Counted from the stretch's first letter, positions 34,798 to 46,512 are shown. The stretch: DNA of 64,000 bases from Monodelphis domestica (GCF_027887165.1 NC_077227.1:78498988-78562987); one strand, 5' to 3'. Notes: a model not told the origin generated them from the letters alone. Translations and numbers: made by a program.

Positions 34798-36500
34798 ATC
34801 CAGACGTCCTGGAGAGTGAAGTCAAGTGGGATTTAAGAATCATTGCTAGCAATAAAGCTAGTGAGGATGATGGAATTCCAGCTGAGCTATTTAAAATCTT
34901 AAAATTTGATGCTGTTAACATACTGCATTCAATATGTCAGCAAATTTGGAAAACTCAACAGTGGCCACTGGATTGAAAAAAATTCATTTATGTCTTAATC
35001 CTTAAGAAGGGCAATGCTAAAGAAGGTTCAAATTCCTGCACAATTGTGCTCATTTCACATACCAACAAGGTTATGTGTAAGATTATGAGAATAAAGCTTC
35101 AGCAATATGTGAACTGAGAATTACTAGAAGTGCAGGCTGGTTTTTGAAGAGGAAGAAGAATTAGAGACCAAATTGCCAACATTTGATGGATTATGGGAAA
35201 AGCAAGAGGGTTCCTGAAAAAAACACCCCAAAACTGAACAAACCCCAAACACATCTATTTCTGCTTCATTGACTATACCAAGACTTCCTGTGGATCACAA
35301 CAAAAGGTGACAAGTCCTCAAAGTACCAGATCATCTTATTTGTCTCCTGATGAATCTGTATGTAGGTCAAGAAGCAACACTTCGGTTTAAGATCGGAAAA
35401 AGGTACAACAAGGCTGTATATTGTTGCCTTATGTATTTGCCTTTTATGCAGAGTACATCATGCAAAATGCTAGGATGAATAAATCAAAAGCTGGAATTAA
35501 GGTTCCGGAAAAAATATCAATAATTTCAAATATGTAAATGATATCACTTTGATGGCAGAAAGTGAAGAAGAATTGAGAAGGTTCTTGATTAGGCTGAAAG
35601 AGGAGAGTTTCATAAAAACTGGTTTGAAGCTTAATATAAAAAAACCCTTAAAACTAAGATCTTGGCACCTGGTCCCATTGATTCCTGAAAAATAGAGGGA
35701 GGAGAAATGGAGTTAGTATCTGATTGGGTTCTGATTCTTGGGTTTGAAGATCACTGTAAATGGCAACTGCCATTAGTTATGAAATGAAAAGACGCTTCCT
35801 TTTTGGAAGTCAAGCTATGGCAAATCTGGACAGCATGGCAAAAAGCAGACATTACCTTGTTTACAAAGGTCTGACGTGTCAAAGCTATGGTTTTTCCAGT
35901 AGCTATGTATGACTATTAGAGGTGGACTATAAAGAAAGCTGAGTGCCATAAAATCATCGAAGAAGACTTTTGTGAGTCTCTTAGACAACAATGAGATTGT
36001 CAGTCAACATTTAGATGAATTAATTCAGACTCTTCACTGGAAGGCTAAATACTGAAACCAATGAGCAATGAGGCAACACAGTGGATAAAGTGTTAGGCCA
36101 GGAGTTGGGAGAACCTGGGTTCAAATCTGGCCTGACATTTCTTAGCTGTGTGACCCTGGGCAAGTCACTTAACCCCAATTGACTAGCCCTTGCTACTCTT
36201 TTGCCTTAGAATTAATACTAAGACAGAAAGGAAGGGTTAAAAAAATACTGAAGCTGAAGGTTGAATACTTTGGCCACATAAATGAGAAAACAGGACTCAC
36301 TGATATTGTGAAAGATTGAAAGCAAAAGGACAAGAAGATGGCAGAGAATGAAATGGATAGATAGTGTCGTGGAGGCAATGAACATGAGATTGGACAGACT
36401 TCAGGAGACATTGGAGGACAGGGGGGCCTGGGGTGCTATGGTCCATGGAATCATAAAGAGCGAGACATGATGGATAACTGAACAATACCAAAACCATATA
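34798..36500 (+). mobile_element. BovB/RTE LINE reverse-transcriptase fragment
   Basis: The + strand encodes, with many stops and shifts, EVKWDLRIIASNKASEDDG, IPAELFKILK, HSICQQIWKTQQWP, MAESEEELRRFLIRLKEES and KTGLKLNIKK, the RTE/BovB reverse-transcriptase order including the conserved NKASxxDGIPAELFK motif. The YADD-type site is YVND here. C-terminal text resumes after a SINE (36064-36245) and ends near 36500. The element is dead. BovB is known in marsupials and spread by horizontal transfer among vertebrates. Confidence 0.85.
36064..36245 (+). repeat. tRNA-like marsupial SINE inside BovB
   Basis: Full + strand copy from GAGGCAACACAGTGGATAAA to AGACAGAAAGGAAGGGTTAA plus A run. It sits between two halves of the BovB C-terminal region, so it is younger. 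Confidence 0.9.
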
Positions 36501-37225
36501 GGGTTGTTACCAAGCTCAAAGCACTATAAAATATGTGATATTATTGTTAAGCCTTACAGCATCATGTAAAGGAGATGACCCAGACTTTTTTCCTCATTTG
36601 TGAAATGGGGGATTTAGGGATTTAGACCAGAATATCGCTCAGCATTTGATTTTACAACTTCTCACATCCCATACAGCTCTCTGTTTCCTTATCAGCAAAA
36701 TGGGGGATTTGAGCTAGAATTTCCCTCAGTTCCCATTCGGCTCTGAAAGTTCCTGTTCTTTTGCTCTGTGGGGTGATGAGAGTGAGGAGTTTTCACAATC
36801 AGGTTCTGGCCTTTCTTTCCCCTTTTTAACCTTGCCAGTTTGGTTTCCCACCCAGGGGGGTCCATTGTTCTTTGAGCCTATGGTTGATATCTTTTGATGT
36901 TAAGTTCCAGCTGATACTAGAAGAGGTAGTAAAGGATGGCAGACTCCCAAAAGGGATAAACCTGAGGCTACTTTGAACAAGTCTTGGGGATGCTCTTTCT
37001 CTTCAAATTATTCATTTGTTTAGGAACCCTAATGGCATCTTTTGTTCAGCCTTTGTGAGGATCTTGCCAATGCTTTCAGAAGGGAATGAGAGGGATGAAC
37101 TGAATTATGAGCAACTAGATCAACCAGTTCAAAAAAATTTAAGCATTTCCCACCTGCCAGTCACTGGTTTAGGCACTGGGGACATAGACAAAAGTGGAAA
37201 ACCAGTCTCTGCCCTCAAGAATCCT
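36500..37225. other. Intergenic, mostly unassigned
   Basis: Contains short CORE-SINE-like scraps near 36590 and 36690 (GAAATGGGGGATTTAG and AAAATGGGGGATTTGA) but no gene. Confidence 0.4.
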
Positions 37226-37230
37226 TCAAT

Positions 37231-37408
37231 TTGGGGGCAGCTGGGTAGATCAGTGGATGGAGATCCAGGCCTAGACACAGGAGATCCTGGGTTCAAATGT
37301 GGCCTCAGATACTTCCTAGGTGTGTGCAAGTCACTTAGCCTCCATTGCCTAGCCCTTACTGCTCTTCTGTCTTAGAACCAATACATAGTAAGGGTTAAAA
37401 AAAAAAAG
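37231..37408 (+). repeat. tRNA-like marsupial SINE
   Basis: GGGGGCAGCTGGGTAGATCA head, GGAGATCCTGGGTTCAAATG box, a short deletion around GTGTGTGCAAGTCACTTAGC, and an ATAGTAAGGGTTAAAAAAAA tail. Confidence 0.92.
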
Positions 37409-37409
37409 G

Positions 37410-39860
37410 GAATCCTACAATTTAGCTGGAAGAGACAATATTTAGGTCTATATATAACAGTTCAGAGGCAATTCTGAGGGACAGGACTAACAACGGGGGT
37501 GGGGTGTGGTGGTGGGGGCAACGAGGAAAGGCCTCCTTTGAGGGAAGTCTCGAGGGAAACAAGATCTTAGAACTGGAAGCGAAACCAGGTGGAAGAAGAA
37601 AGATCTTGGGGAGTTCTGTTTTGATCTGTGTGCTCTTTCCCACTCTTATGATTCTTTGGAAGAGGGAGGAGGATCCACAGCAGGATGGAGGGGGCAGGGA
37701 ATGGATTCAGAATTATTTTCTATGGGGGTGACCCGAGGGTGACCTGGGGGAATAGTGTGGGTTGTCCTCCTAGAGAGAGCAGGAAGAGAGGGGCAGTCAA
37801 GGGGACGCAGGCTGCCATGGCTGTCTCTTTCCCCCTCTTCCCCCTCCCTAAGCAGAGGGAGCAGGTGGTAAGTAATGTAGGGGGAGACCAAAGAGAGGAA
37901 GGGGGAAAAGGAAATTGAAAAAGCAAGGGGAGGGGGCTGGTGGCAGTGGGGAGGGTTGGAGCTGTTATTTAATGAGTGCATGTGCTATGAACACTAATGA
38001 GCTGGAAGCATTCACTGAACACTGCCTCCCAAAATGGGGACTTGGGCCAGGCCCTTGGGTCTAAATAGAATGGGGGAACCACATGCCAAGCAGAGAGGAC
38101 TACGGAGACCAGGGCATGGTCGGAGGTGGCCAGTTTGGCATTTGTCCTCTGAGCTCCCCATCCTTGGAACTCTGGGAGCTGGGGACAGAGATCTGATGCT
38201 GAAAGGCACCCTAGAGATGATTCCGTCCAAACCCTTCCTTGGACAGAAGAAGAAACTGAGGTCCAAGCGTAAGGAGCTTGCCAGCAGGTCACATAGAGAG
38301 CAAATGGGAGAGCTGGGATTCAGGACCGGTCCTGGGCTCTTCCCACCATATCTCGCTTGCCCGCGATTTGCTGATTTGCTTTTAGCGTAGCAGCTGTGAA
38401 GGGCCAGGAAGATGAGTGACAGCGAAGCTATTCCAGAAGTCACCGCTGGTGCGCTTAGCTGTGTTTAGGTATTCTTGAGCCAGTGGCAGGATTATAGGGT
38501 ATAGTCTGTTCTGCCTCCTCCTCCCCCCCCCCCCCATGCTCCCTTCCCCTTCCAGACCCCCTGCTTCTTTCCATAAGCCTCAGTAGCAGCACTTAGTCCC
38601 CCCAGGGAATGAGTCTGACTAATCAACACTCCCACATTCCCCACATGGGACCCTGATTCTAAGTGCCCTTCTGGGGGTCAAGGCAGGAGGAACAACTGGA
38701 AAAATGCAGTCCCAAGCATAATTTTTCACATCTTAGGTCTCATCAGTACCTTTTAAAAAGTATTTGTTATTTTTTTGCCTTTATTATTTTTGATTTTTAA
38801 TTATTTTATTTATTTATTTATTCCTTTTTATTATTAGTATCCTGACATCTCCCTAAATCCCCCATTTCACAAAGGGAGTGAGCTTTTGGCAAAGTCACGT
38901 TTTGTTTTCAGAGATAAATCAGGATTATGCCTGATATTATATCCTTCTCTCTGTGGCATCACAGACAATTTGTTCCCCAGGGGGAAGGGGTAAAATATTT
39001 AGGATCTGTGGTGGCTTGGTGCCACAGAAATAGCAGTGTGGACTGGAAATTTGGAGAAGGAGTTTGGGGTCTGTGTGAAGTCAGGCAAATCACTTCTCTT
39101 TCAGGCCTCAGTTTCCTTGACTGTAAAGTGAATGGCTTGGACTAAATAATCTTGAAGGTCCTTGAAATATGGCTAGGAATTGATATGAGTGTAAATTTCG
39201 GGCCAGGCCAGGCCAGTTTTATGTGTCCTTTCAAATTTGGAGAATATAGGACATACTTGAGGTGTTCGAATTGAAAAGGGAGTGATTATTGGGCACTCAA
39301 AGTGATCCTTGGTTTTGGAATGGCTCTATATTCAGGATCTGTCACCATACAATACAAAGGGGGCTGTATCATGGGAAATGGAGGGCAAATCTGTGTCTCA
39401 GGAGACATTCCATTCATTATATTCCCATTGGAAACAGGAGCTGTGCTTAGAAAGCAATGTCCAGAAAGGATTAGACTCTGGGACCCTTGGCAGGATAGAT
39501 ATTCCAAAGGAAGGAAATTGCTAGGAAAAAACTCCTATTTATCAGTTTGCTTAGAGTCTCTACCCCCCCAAGAAGTGAAAAGAACCGTGTATCTGGGGTC
39601 TGGTCAAAGAGACAAATTCTGATATGCCTTTTTGCTTCTCATAGAAAATGAGACACGCTGTCTGCTCTCATTTGCAGGTCTCTAGTTCCCACAGAAAGTG
39701 CTTGGACGATATCATTGAATATTCTCTTTTATGCACTTTCACACAGTGTCATCTTCCCCTTCTCTTCAAATGCCATTTGGCCCTGTGTCCTAACGAGTAA
39801 TCTTCACAGCTATAACTAGGGCAGGGAATCTGGAGCTTTGACCCAAAGCTAATAACTTAG
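37410..39860. other. Intergenic upstream of SLIT1
   Basis: About 2.4 kb. A MIR-related module is listed separately at 38195-38340. Other contents: a C run at 38523-38535, a TATTTATT-rich patch near 38790-38825 and a MIR-like tail at 39090-39180. ORFs at 37.6-38.4 kb overlap on several frames and show no domain. Confidence 0.4.
38195..38340 (-). repeat. MIR-related ancient SINE fragment
   Basis: Contains CACCCTAGAGATGATTCCGT, AGAAGAAACTGAGGTCC, AGCAGGTCACATAGAGAGCA and GAGCTGGGATTCAGGAC. Confidence 0.6.
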
Positions 39861-39861
39861 A

Positions 39862-40062
39862 AGGTCCCGACAGAGTGCCAGGCCTGGAGTCTGGAGTTCA
39901 AATCTGGTGTCAGACATTTCCTAGTTGTATGACCTTAAACAAGTCCTTTAAGCCTTAGTTTTCTCATCTGTAAAATGAGCTTGAGAAAGAAGTGGCAAAC
40001 CTGTCCAGGATCTTTGCCAAGAAAGCCCCAAATGGGGTCACAACGGAAAATGACAGAACAAT
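39862..40062 (+). repeat. CORE-SINE with BovB/RTE-like tail
   Basis: GCCTGGAGTCTGGAGTTCAA, TTAGTTTTCTCATCTGTAAA, GAAGTGGCAAACCTGTC, CCCCAAATGGGGTCACAACG. Same family as 31226-31478. Confidence 0.82.
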
Positions 40063-40397
40063 ACCAATGACACAGCCTTCCCAGGAGCAGGGAAAGCTAG
40101 CACTGGCCTTTGCCCATCTGCGACCTTTTCATCTGTCTCACTTGCCAGCTCTAGCCTTGCTACTTGCTTCTGAGTGAGAATATGGCTAGCTAAGGCTCTG
40201 TTGAGCTGACTTTGGGCCATTTGCATTTGTTCATATACTGAGAAATGCATGTAGAGTAGCATAAACTATTTGGGGTTCTAAGGCCTACAAGGTAAGACAA
40301 ATAATGCATGCCCTCTTCCCTATTTGGGCTAGAGTAGGTCCTGGGAGCTGCTAAGGTTCCCATTGGCAATCTTACGAAGTCCATTTGCTACGTTCAC

Positions 40398-40594
40398 TTA
40401 AAAACCATTCCCCACCCCATACCTTCTGGTTTCAGATTCAATTCTAAGAAAGGAGAGTGGCAAAGGCTAGGCAGTCAGGGTTAAGGGACTTGCCCAGGGT
40501 CACACAGCTTGGAAATATCTGAGGTCAGATTTGAACCCTGGTTGTACTGGCTCCAGCCTCGGGGCTCTACCTACTGTGCTACCTAATTGCCCCT
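40398..40594 (-). repeat. tRNA-like marsupial SINE
   Basis: Minus-strand, older copy: GGGACTTGCCCAGGGTCACA, GATTTGAACCCTGGTTG, CTACTGTGCTACCTAATTGC. Confidence 0.85.
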
Positions 40595-40599
40595 TGCTA

Positions 40600-42440
40600 T
40601 GCTTACTTTTGAAGAGAGTCCAGGAAAGGGCAACCAGGATCATGAAAGGTCCCAAGCCCACATACCATGTGTTTATTTCTTGAAGAGATTAGGAATATCT
40701 AGGGGAAAAGGGAATCCTGGGGAATGGGAAGGGACATGACAGCTAATTTGAAGTAGCCAAAGGACTTTCATGTGAATGGGTAATTCTGGTTTTGTTTTGC
40801 CACAGAAAGCAAAACCAAGAGCTGTGGAAGTCACAAAATAGCAAATTTAGATTTGATATCAGAAAAAAAAAATTCCTAAGGATTAAAAATGCCCACAAGT
40901 GAAACATGCTGCCTCAAGAGGTGGTGGTCAACCCCCTTCTCCCATTTGAAGTCTTCATGCCAAACCCTAACAACTGTTTTTCCATTTGTTGAAGAGAGGA
41001 TTCTTTTTCAGGTGGGATTAGATGGCCCCCAAGATCCCTTCCAATTCTGAAATTCAATGATCCTGTATTTCTTATTCTCCAAAACCTCTTCTAAAAGCAT
41101 AATTTGTGTAATATAAAAAATAGTACCCACTAAAATCTCCTCTGTGTGTTCTTTTCAGAAACCAGCAACCGTTTTTTCTAGAGTAATAACCAGTGCTATT
41201 TCTTGGAAGCAGCAATCTTTTTATCCATTTATCCCAAAGGGAAATCTGATAAGATGATTTAGTGAGGGAAAAGTGGAGAGGTAACAGGGAAGATCTTTTT
41301 ATATCATTCAGCTTTGCCTCTGACAGTATTGCTGCACGTCTCCTTATAACAGATGTACAATGTGCCACCATGACAGAAATTCCAATCAGATTCTGTGTTG
41401 TATGGGGGAGACTGATGAAAAACAACCTTAAGGAGAGATCTGTAGCATAAAGATTATACTGCAAGACAGTCTGAACGGACCTTCCAAGGGATTCTGTGAC
41501 AATCCTGCTGCTAACTTTTCAAAATAATCATTTTTAAAAGCCAGCCTTAAATAGGCAAGGGGGGGGGGGACAGGCACCAGAACTCCTAGCTGCCATAATC
41601 TATAAATATGGTTATTTGGGCTAGGAACTTGGTGGGGGTTATTGGAAATTGGTTGAGAAGTGTGACCTACAACATCAGAACCAACCAACCAACTAAACAA
41701 ACAAACAAACAAACAAAAAACCCTTGTAGTTCTTATGGAGAAGAGGGTTCCTCCCTTCTTCTGGAACTCTGCCTCCATCAACAAAGCAAAACAGCAGGAA
41801 TTGCCCTAACTGGGACTCTAGTTGGATCCATCCCTCACACTGTCCTTCCGTAAAAATGCACTGGATTTTCAGTTAGAGATACCTAATGTGAGAGCAGGAA
41901 GGGACCTTGGAGATTTAGTCTAATCGCTCGATTTTACAGAGAAGGAAACAGAGGCTCATTAAAGAGACGTGGCTTACTCTAGGTCACCTGGTGGACCAAG
42001 TTAGGATTCTGAATTCCAAAGCCAGTGCTCTTCCCACTACCCCAAGCCTACCTTGAATTGTTAGCTCTGAGTTTCAGTCGAGGTCTGTGGCTCATGCTAC
42101 TTGTGTGACCTTGGGCAAGCCACTTAAACTCTCCGGCTACAATTTTCTCGGTAAAATATGGGGTTGCTGCGGATAGCCTCAGAGATGGCTTCCAGCTCTA
42201 GGTCTAGATATGATCTATGACTCCTTTCCTCCTTCAAGGAGGCCCTTGGAATTCATTTTAACGTGATTCTTTCTGTATGCAAGTGGGGGTGGGGATCTCC
42301 CCTTCCTTCCTGGATCCCCCCAAGGATCTGGCTTGCCCTCAGTCCCAGTGTCAGCTGTAGCTGCCAGTAAGCGACATTCTTGCCTTCCTTGTACAATGAA
42401 GTGATCCTGCTGGAACTTAATAAATAGCAGTCTAACTAGG
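40600..42440. other. Upstream flank of SLIT1, mainly unassigned
   Basis: A short MIR-like tail lies at 40985-41060. The unique stretch 41090-41480 could be a conserved non-coding element, but nothing in one sequence proves it. (ACAA)n occurs at 41696-41716. MIR-related modules follow at 41880-42035 and 42090-42230. Confidence 0.4.
41880..42035 (-). repeat. MIR-related ancient SINE fragment
   Basis: GAGCAGGAAGGGACCTTGGA, CGATTTTACAGAGAAGGAAA and AGTTAGGATTCTGAATTCCA mark the same module as at 33394. Confidence 0.6.
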
Positions 42441-43032
42441 TTCTTAGTTTTCCTTATAGTGAAATGAAGTATGGGGTCCTGGAAGACGGGAGGGCTGGGA
42501 GGGGGAGAGCCCGGAGTGAAACTTGCGGTTTCGTGGTAGACAAACTTCCGGCCAGGGCAACTGGGGGCCCCTCAGGAGGCAGGTGGTTTGAGAGGTTCCC
42601 CCACCCCCCCAGCTTCCTCTGACTGGTCCTTTCGTCTTTGCCCCTGTTTTTTGAGGCTCGAGGCCAGGAAGCAGGGGGTGGGGGTGGAGGCGGTGGGGCA
42701 AGGGGTTCCCTCAGGAGCGCGGAGCCTTCAGGGTCTATTCCCACACGGGCCGGGATGTTGGGGCCCAACCAGCACCCCAGCTCAGTCCCAACTGCTCTGA
42801 TCTCCGCACCTTCATCTAAGGGTTGGAATCCCTGATAACGTTCATGAGTTCGGGGCCCAGAGCTGGGCGGGTATGCTTCGGCCTCACCTATACGAGCTGG
42901 GCACCGGCCTGCTGCCCTTCCCGGCCCCCTTACTTCCACTGTCCGGGCTTCCCCAGCTCCATGGGGCACGCGGTCACTCCGCCCTGCCCTAAACCAGCAA
43001 GAGGCGCCGAAGGGGTTATCGAACCCTCCGAA

Positions 43033-43044
43033 GTGCGTGCGTGC

Positions 43045-43087
<43 letters not shown>

Positions 43088-43094
43088 TGCGCGC
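43033..43094 (+). repeat. (GT)n microsatellite in SLIT1 promoter
   Basis: GCGT units pass into about 45 bases of GT and then GTGCGCGC. Alternating purine-pyrimidine DNA of this kind can adopt Z-DNA (known property). Confidence 0.95.
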
Positions 43095-43507
43095 AGGGGC
43101 GGATCGGGGAGTGCGCTCTTGGGCACGCCTGCTAGGGTGACTGATAACGTGTGCCTGTGAGTGTGTGCCTGGCGTGGCTGGGTGAGGGGTTTGCGTGCGT
43201 ATGTTTGTGGGTTATGTGTTTGCTAGTGCGCGCGCTTCTTGCAGCGCCCAGACTCGGCTTTCACTCCTTCTTCCAGCGGAGTCTCCCTTTCCTCCCCACC
43301 CCAAGCCCCCCTGCGCCCCGAGGGTCCCCGGCCCCCTCCCTCTGCGGTGCGCCGGGGTTACACCTTTGAAACTGTACCGCGGCTCCACTTGAGCTGAGTG
43401 GCCGTTTGAAGATTGTGGCGGCTAGGCTAGGGAGAGTCGGGAGGGACGGGGTAGGAGGAGTCAGGGCTGATATTTGTGCCTTTAGATTGATGGATGACTG
43501 CTGGATG

Positions 43508-43543
43508 TGAGTGTGTGTATGCGCGCGAGAGGGTGTGAGTGTG

Positions 43544-43579
<36 letters not shown>
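43508..43579 (+). repeat. Second (GT)n microsatellite in SLIT1 promoter
   Basis: GTGAGTGTGTGTATGCGCGC then about 35 bases of GT, roughly 400 bases before the start codon. Confidence 0.95.
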
Positions 43580-43581
<2 letters not shown>

Positions 43582-43618
43582 TGCTCGCGGCTTTCCCATT
43601 TTCCTCTTCGCAGCAATC

Positions 43619-43690
43619 AGGGAGGGAGGGAGAGAGGGAGACAGAGAGAGGAGGGAGGGAGGGAGGGAGGGAGGGAAAGAGAGGGAGAGA
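43619..43690 (+). repeat. (GGGA)n purine tract
   Basis: Repeated GGGAGG and GAGAGG units, about 70 bases, probably close to or inside the SLIT1 5'UTR. G-runs could form a quadruplex (inference). Confidence 0.93.
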
Positions 43691-43926
43691 AATAGGAGAG
43701 GGAGATAAGCTCACTCTAGAGGAGAACTCCATCCATCCAGAGAGGCAGTGGAATAGCTAGCTACTGGAAGAGGAAGGTGCTTTGCATCCAGAAAGACACT
43801 TCTGAAGCATCAGAAGAAAGAAGCTTTTTCTCAAACCCTCTTCCCCCCAATCCCCCCACCCCCCTTGATTTTACCTGGGATTGCACACAAACCTGTGTGG
43901 TGCCTGGAGCCAAGCCTAGGACTGTA

Positions 43927-43989
43927 ATGGTCAAAGGATCCAGTCTTCTGGCACTGAAACAGGACTGTCTGTGGGTATCATGGCTCTGA
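43927..43989 (+). promoter_or_regulatory. SLIT1: Upstream ORF overlapping the SLIT1 start codon
   Basis: ATG GTC AAA starts at 43927 with G at -3 and G at +4, and runs 20 codons to TGA at 43987-43989. It crosses the SLIT1 ATG (43980) in another frame. If transcription begins upstream, ribosomes using it would bypass the main start, a known way to lower translation. Real use is unproven. Confidence 0.5.
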
Positions 43990-44173
43990 AACACAGGGCT
44001 GGCCACTCTGCATGGCTCCGGCCAGAGGTCTGGCTCTTGGTGTGGAATGCCCTGTGCCAGCTATGTGCCCGTGGTTGCCCAGCTCTCTGCACCTGCACAG
44101 GGACGACTGTGGATTGCCATGGCATGGGGCTCAGAGCCGTTCCCAAAAACATCCCGCGTAACACTGAGAGACT
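43980..44173 (+). CDS. SLIT1: SLIT1 coding exon 1 (signal peptide and first LRR cap)
   Basis: The ATG (A at -3, G at +4) opens a 64-codon plus 2-base exon ending CT|GTGAGT. Residues about 16-30 are hydrophobic ([10 protein letters not shown]), the signal peptide of a secreted protein. From Cys33 the LRR N-terminal cap follows: [16 protein letters not shown], with Cys33, 37, 39 and 46, then [16 protein letters not shown]. Human SLIT1 has nearly the same cap ([15 protein letters not shown], then [15 protein letters not shown]), while the signal peptide differs as expected. SLIT1 is a large secreted ligand of ROBO receptors in axon repulsion. The split codon matches the 72-nt LRR exon layout of SLIT genes. 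The remaining exons lie beyond the window. An alternative in-frame GTG at 43971 is not needed. Confidence 0.96.
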
Positions 44174-46317
44174 GTGAGTATGGGTCCCTTTTTCCTTATG
44201 TTTATTCCCAGCGGAGACAGGGCAGAAGCCCCCCACATTAGCCCCATCATTGCTTCCAGCTTAGATCGAATTCCCTAGTCTGGAGGGCACAGTTCGGAGA
44301 CCTGGGTAGACAGCTATTGGATTGGTCAGTGAAGCCGGGGTTATTTCCTGAGCCAGGAGCACAGCTGCTTGCCTCTTCTTCATGATTCAAATAGCCCTCC
44401 CTAGGGTTGTAAGCTCCCCTGCTCCCCAATCCTCACTCATACCTGCACCCCCAGCCCTATTTCTCCCCTTCTTAGTAGACTGTATTGCATTCATCTAGTA
44501 ACTGTTTTCAGCCTGCTTGGTAATCCCTTATGAGGTAATCCTTCTGGCACCCCCTTGGAATGGAGGCAGTTACATACTTTACCAGGCGGGAGACCTCATT
44601 TTGGGGGAAATGTGGGCTTGGAAGAGGGGTGTATCTGTGTGTGGGTGTGTATGCATTTGGCCTCTGCAGGCATGGAGGCTGCTGGGCTGCTGCTGGAGTG
44701 TTTGGGGTGCTTTGGGGAGGCTTCTCCTGTCTCCTTTTCGCTATTGTTTGTCCTGGTGCAGTAGCCCTTCCTTGCCAGGTATCACCCATCAGTTTTCCTT
44801 GTTACCCCTCTTCGTCCCCAGGCCAGATAAACAATGGGATGAAACATATCACAGCGTAGCCTTGGGATATCTTTGATACTGGGAGCTTGGGCTGTGACTG
44901 ATCTGGTTCATCAGAGTGGATGTGGAGAAGCCTGGCAGAGGGGAATGGGGGAGGGAAACCTGGAAAATACTGGCCCAAGAACAGAGCTGGTGACAATACT
45001 CTTGTCCCCCTCCTCCTGCTGTGGGGCAGGGAGCTCTCTTTAATGAGGTTAAAGAGAGATTAGCCATTTGAAGTCACAAAAGCATCATTTCAACTCCCTG
45101 TCCTCACCTTACCCCCACCCTGAATTCTTGAAGAGACTGTATGCTTTTCATAGTTCTCCTGGAGCTCTGCTGGGGGGGACAGAGCATGTGGGTAGCATGT
45201 GTGTGTTTACAGCGCTTAGTAATGTGTTTCGAGCCTTATCCAGGCTCTGGGTATGCAAATTCGTAGTGTCTCTTGCTCCAGCCCAATAGTACATCTCGTT
45301 TGGCATCTCCAGGATATATGCATGCGTGTGATGGATTTTTGGACACACACAGAGCCTTTGTACTACCAGAGAGGTTATTGCACCAATAGATTTTTGAACG
45401 GGAATTTGTAGGGGGGCTGTGCTGCCTCCTTTGAAGCCAGTTTATCCTTTCTTCCCACACTCCTGTGCAAATCTAGCGGCTCTCAATCAAAGAGCCCATA
45501 TTTTGATAACTTTTCCACACATTTTCATTGCTCCCAGCAGGTCAGAGACAGAAATCCGACCCTAAGGAGATCATTTTTCTCCATGAAACTTTATGCACTA
45601 AGGTCAACAATTAGGAAGCAGACATTTTCTCCCAGAACCGCCTACAGTCCGAGTCTATAAGTTTCCCCAGTTATGATCTCTTTATGGTTACATAGGGGAG
45701 AAGGGGATTGAAATTCTGCTTCTGGAATCATAGGGAAGGGTTGGGATCCCTGATGTTCACCAGTTTATTCCTTCTTCAGGTCTCTAAAGATACAGCCAGC
45801 ATTCAGAGCAGGATCAGATAGTTGCTCTAACTAGAGCTGTTTCTTTAAAGAAGTAACCCTATGGACAGACATTTGTACAGTGACTCCTTTGAATCACCAA
45901 GCTTTATTGAATTTCCCTTCCCAAGCTTCCCTCCTCTTTATTCCCATCTCTGTCTCCTCTGCTCATTTGGAACAGTGGATAACTGCATTCTCTGATGTGC
46001 GGATATTGGTCCTTATAGTGTCTACCAGCCTGAATAGCCTCCTCCTTTAAAATTTTTTTTTTGTTGTTGAAAAGATTTTATCATTCATTCTTGATCTCGT
46101 GCCTTTCTCCCCCCCCCTCCCCCAGGTAATTTCTACTTTGACTCTCTTAAGTTATTTGACTTTACAGAACGAAGTGAGATGACATCCATATAAGTTTTAG
46201 ACTAGTGGAGTTAAGGTAGGCTGAGTGACCAACAGGAGGACTTTGGGCTTTGCCCCCCAAGTAAATTATTCTGGAAGAAAGAGGAGAGGTCTAATTTTTA
46301 CTCTGTATAGTCAGGCA

Positions 46318-46512
46318 AGAACTGAGTTTTGATTAGGGTTCTGACACTAGTTGTGTGATCTCAGGCAAGTATTTGAACTCTCTGAGTCTCAGTTTTCCTA
46401 TCTGCACAATGGGAATAAAATTCCTTTTAGTATCTATTTCACAAGATTATTGTCTGGAAAGTTCATTGTGAACATTAAGATGTGATAGAAAGGTGAATTA
46501 TTATTATTATTA
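46318..46512 (+). repeat. CORE-SINE / MIR-type element
   Basis: Has GTTGTGTGATCTCAGGCAAG, CTCAGTTTTCCTATCTGCAC, a CAAGATTATTGTCTGG segment and a (TTA)n tail. Confidence 0.75.

Larger units (their letters stand above)
42470..43760 (+). promoter_or_regulatory. SLIT1: CpG-rich promoter region of SLIT1
   Basis: GC content and CpG frequency rise sharply compared with the rest of the window (GCGCGC, CCGAAG, CGGGGC, GCGTGCGTGCGTG), directly upstream of SLIT1 exon 1. CpG islands at neuronal developmental genes are a general feature. Two (GT)n tracts and a (GGGA)n tract lie inside. I cannot place the transcription start; no convincing TATA box was seen. The many overlapping ORFs in this block are composition artefacts. 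Confidence 0.75.

Noticed and set aside
42454..43140. Overlapping ORFs on both strands in the GC-rich SLIT1 promoter
   Set aside because: GC-rich DNA has few stop codons. No frame resembles a known protein and the frames overlap each other.
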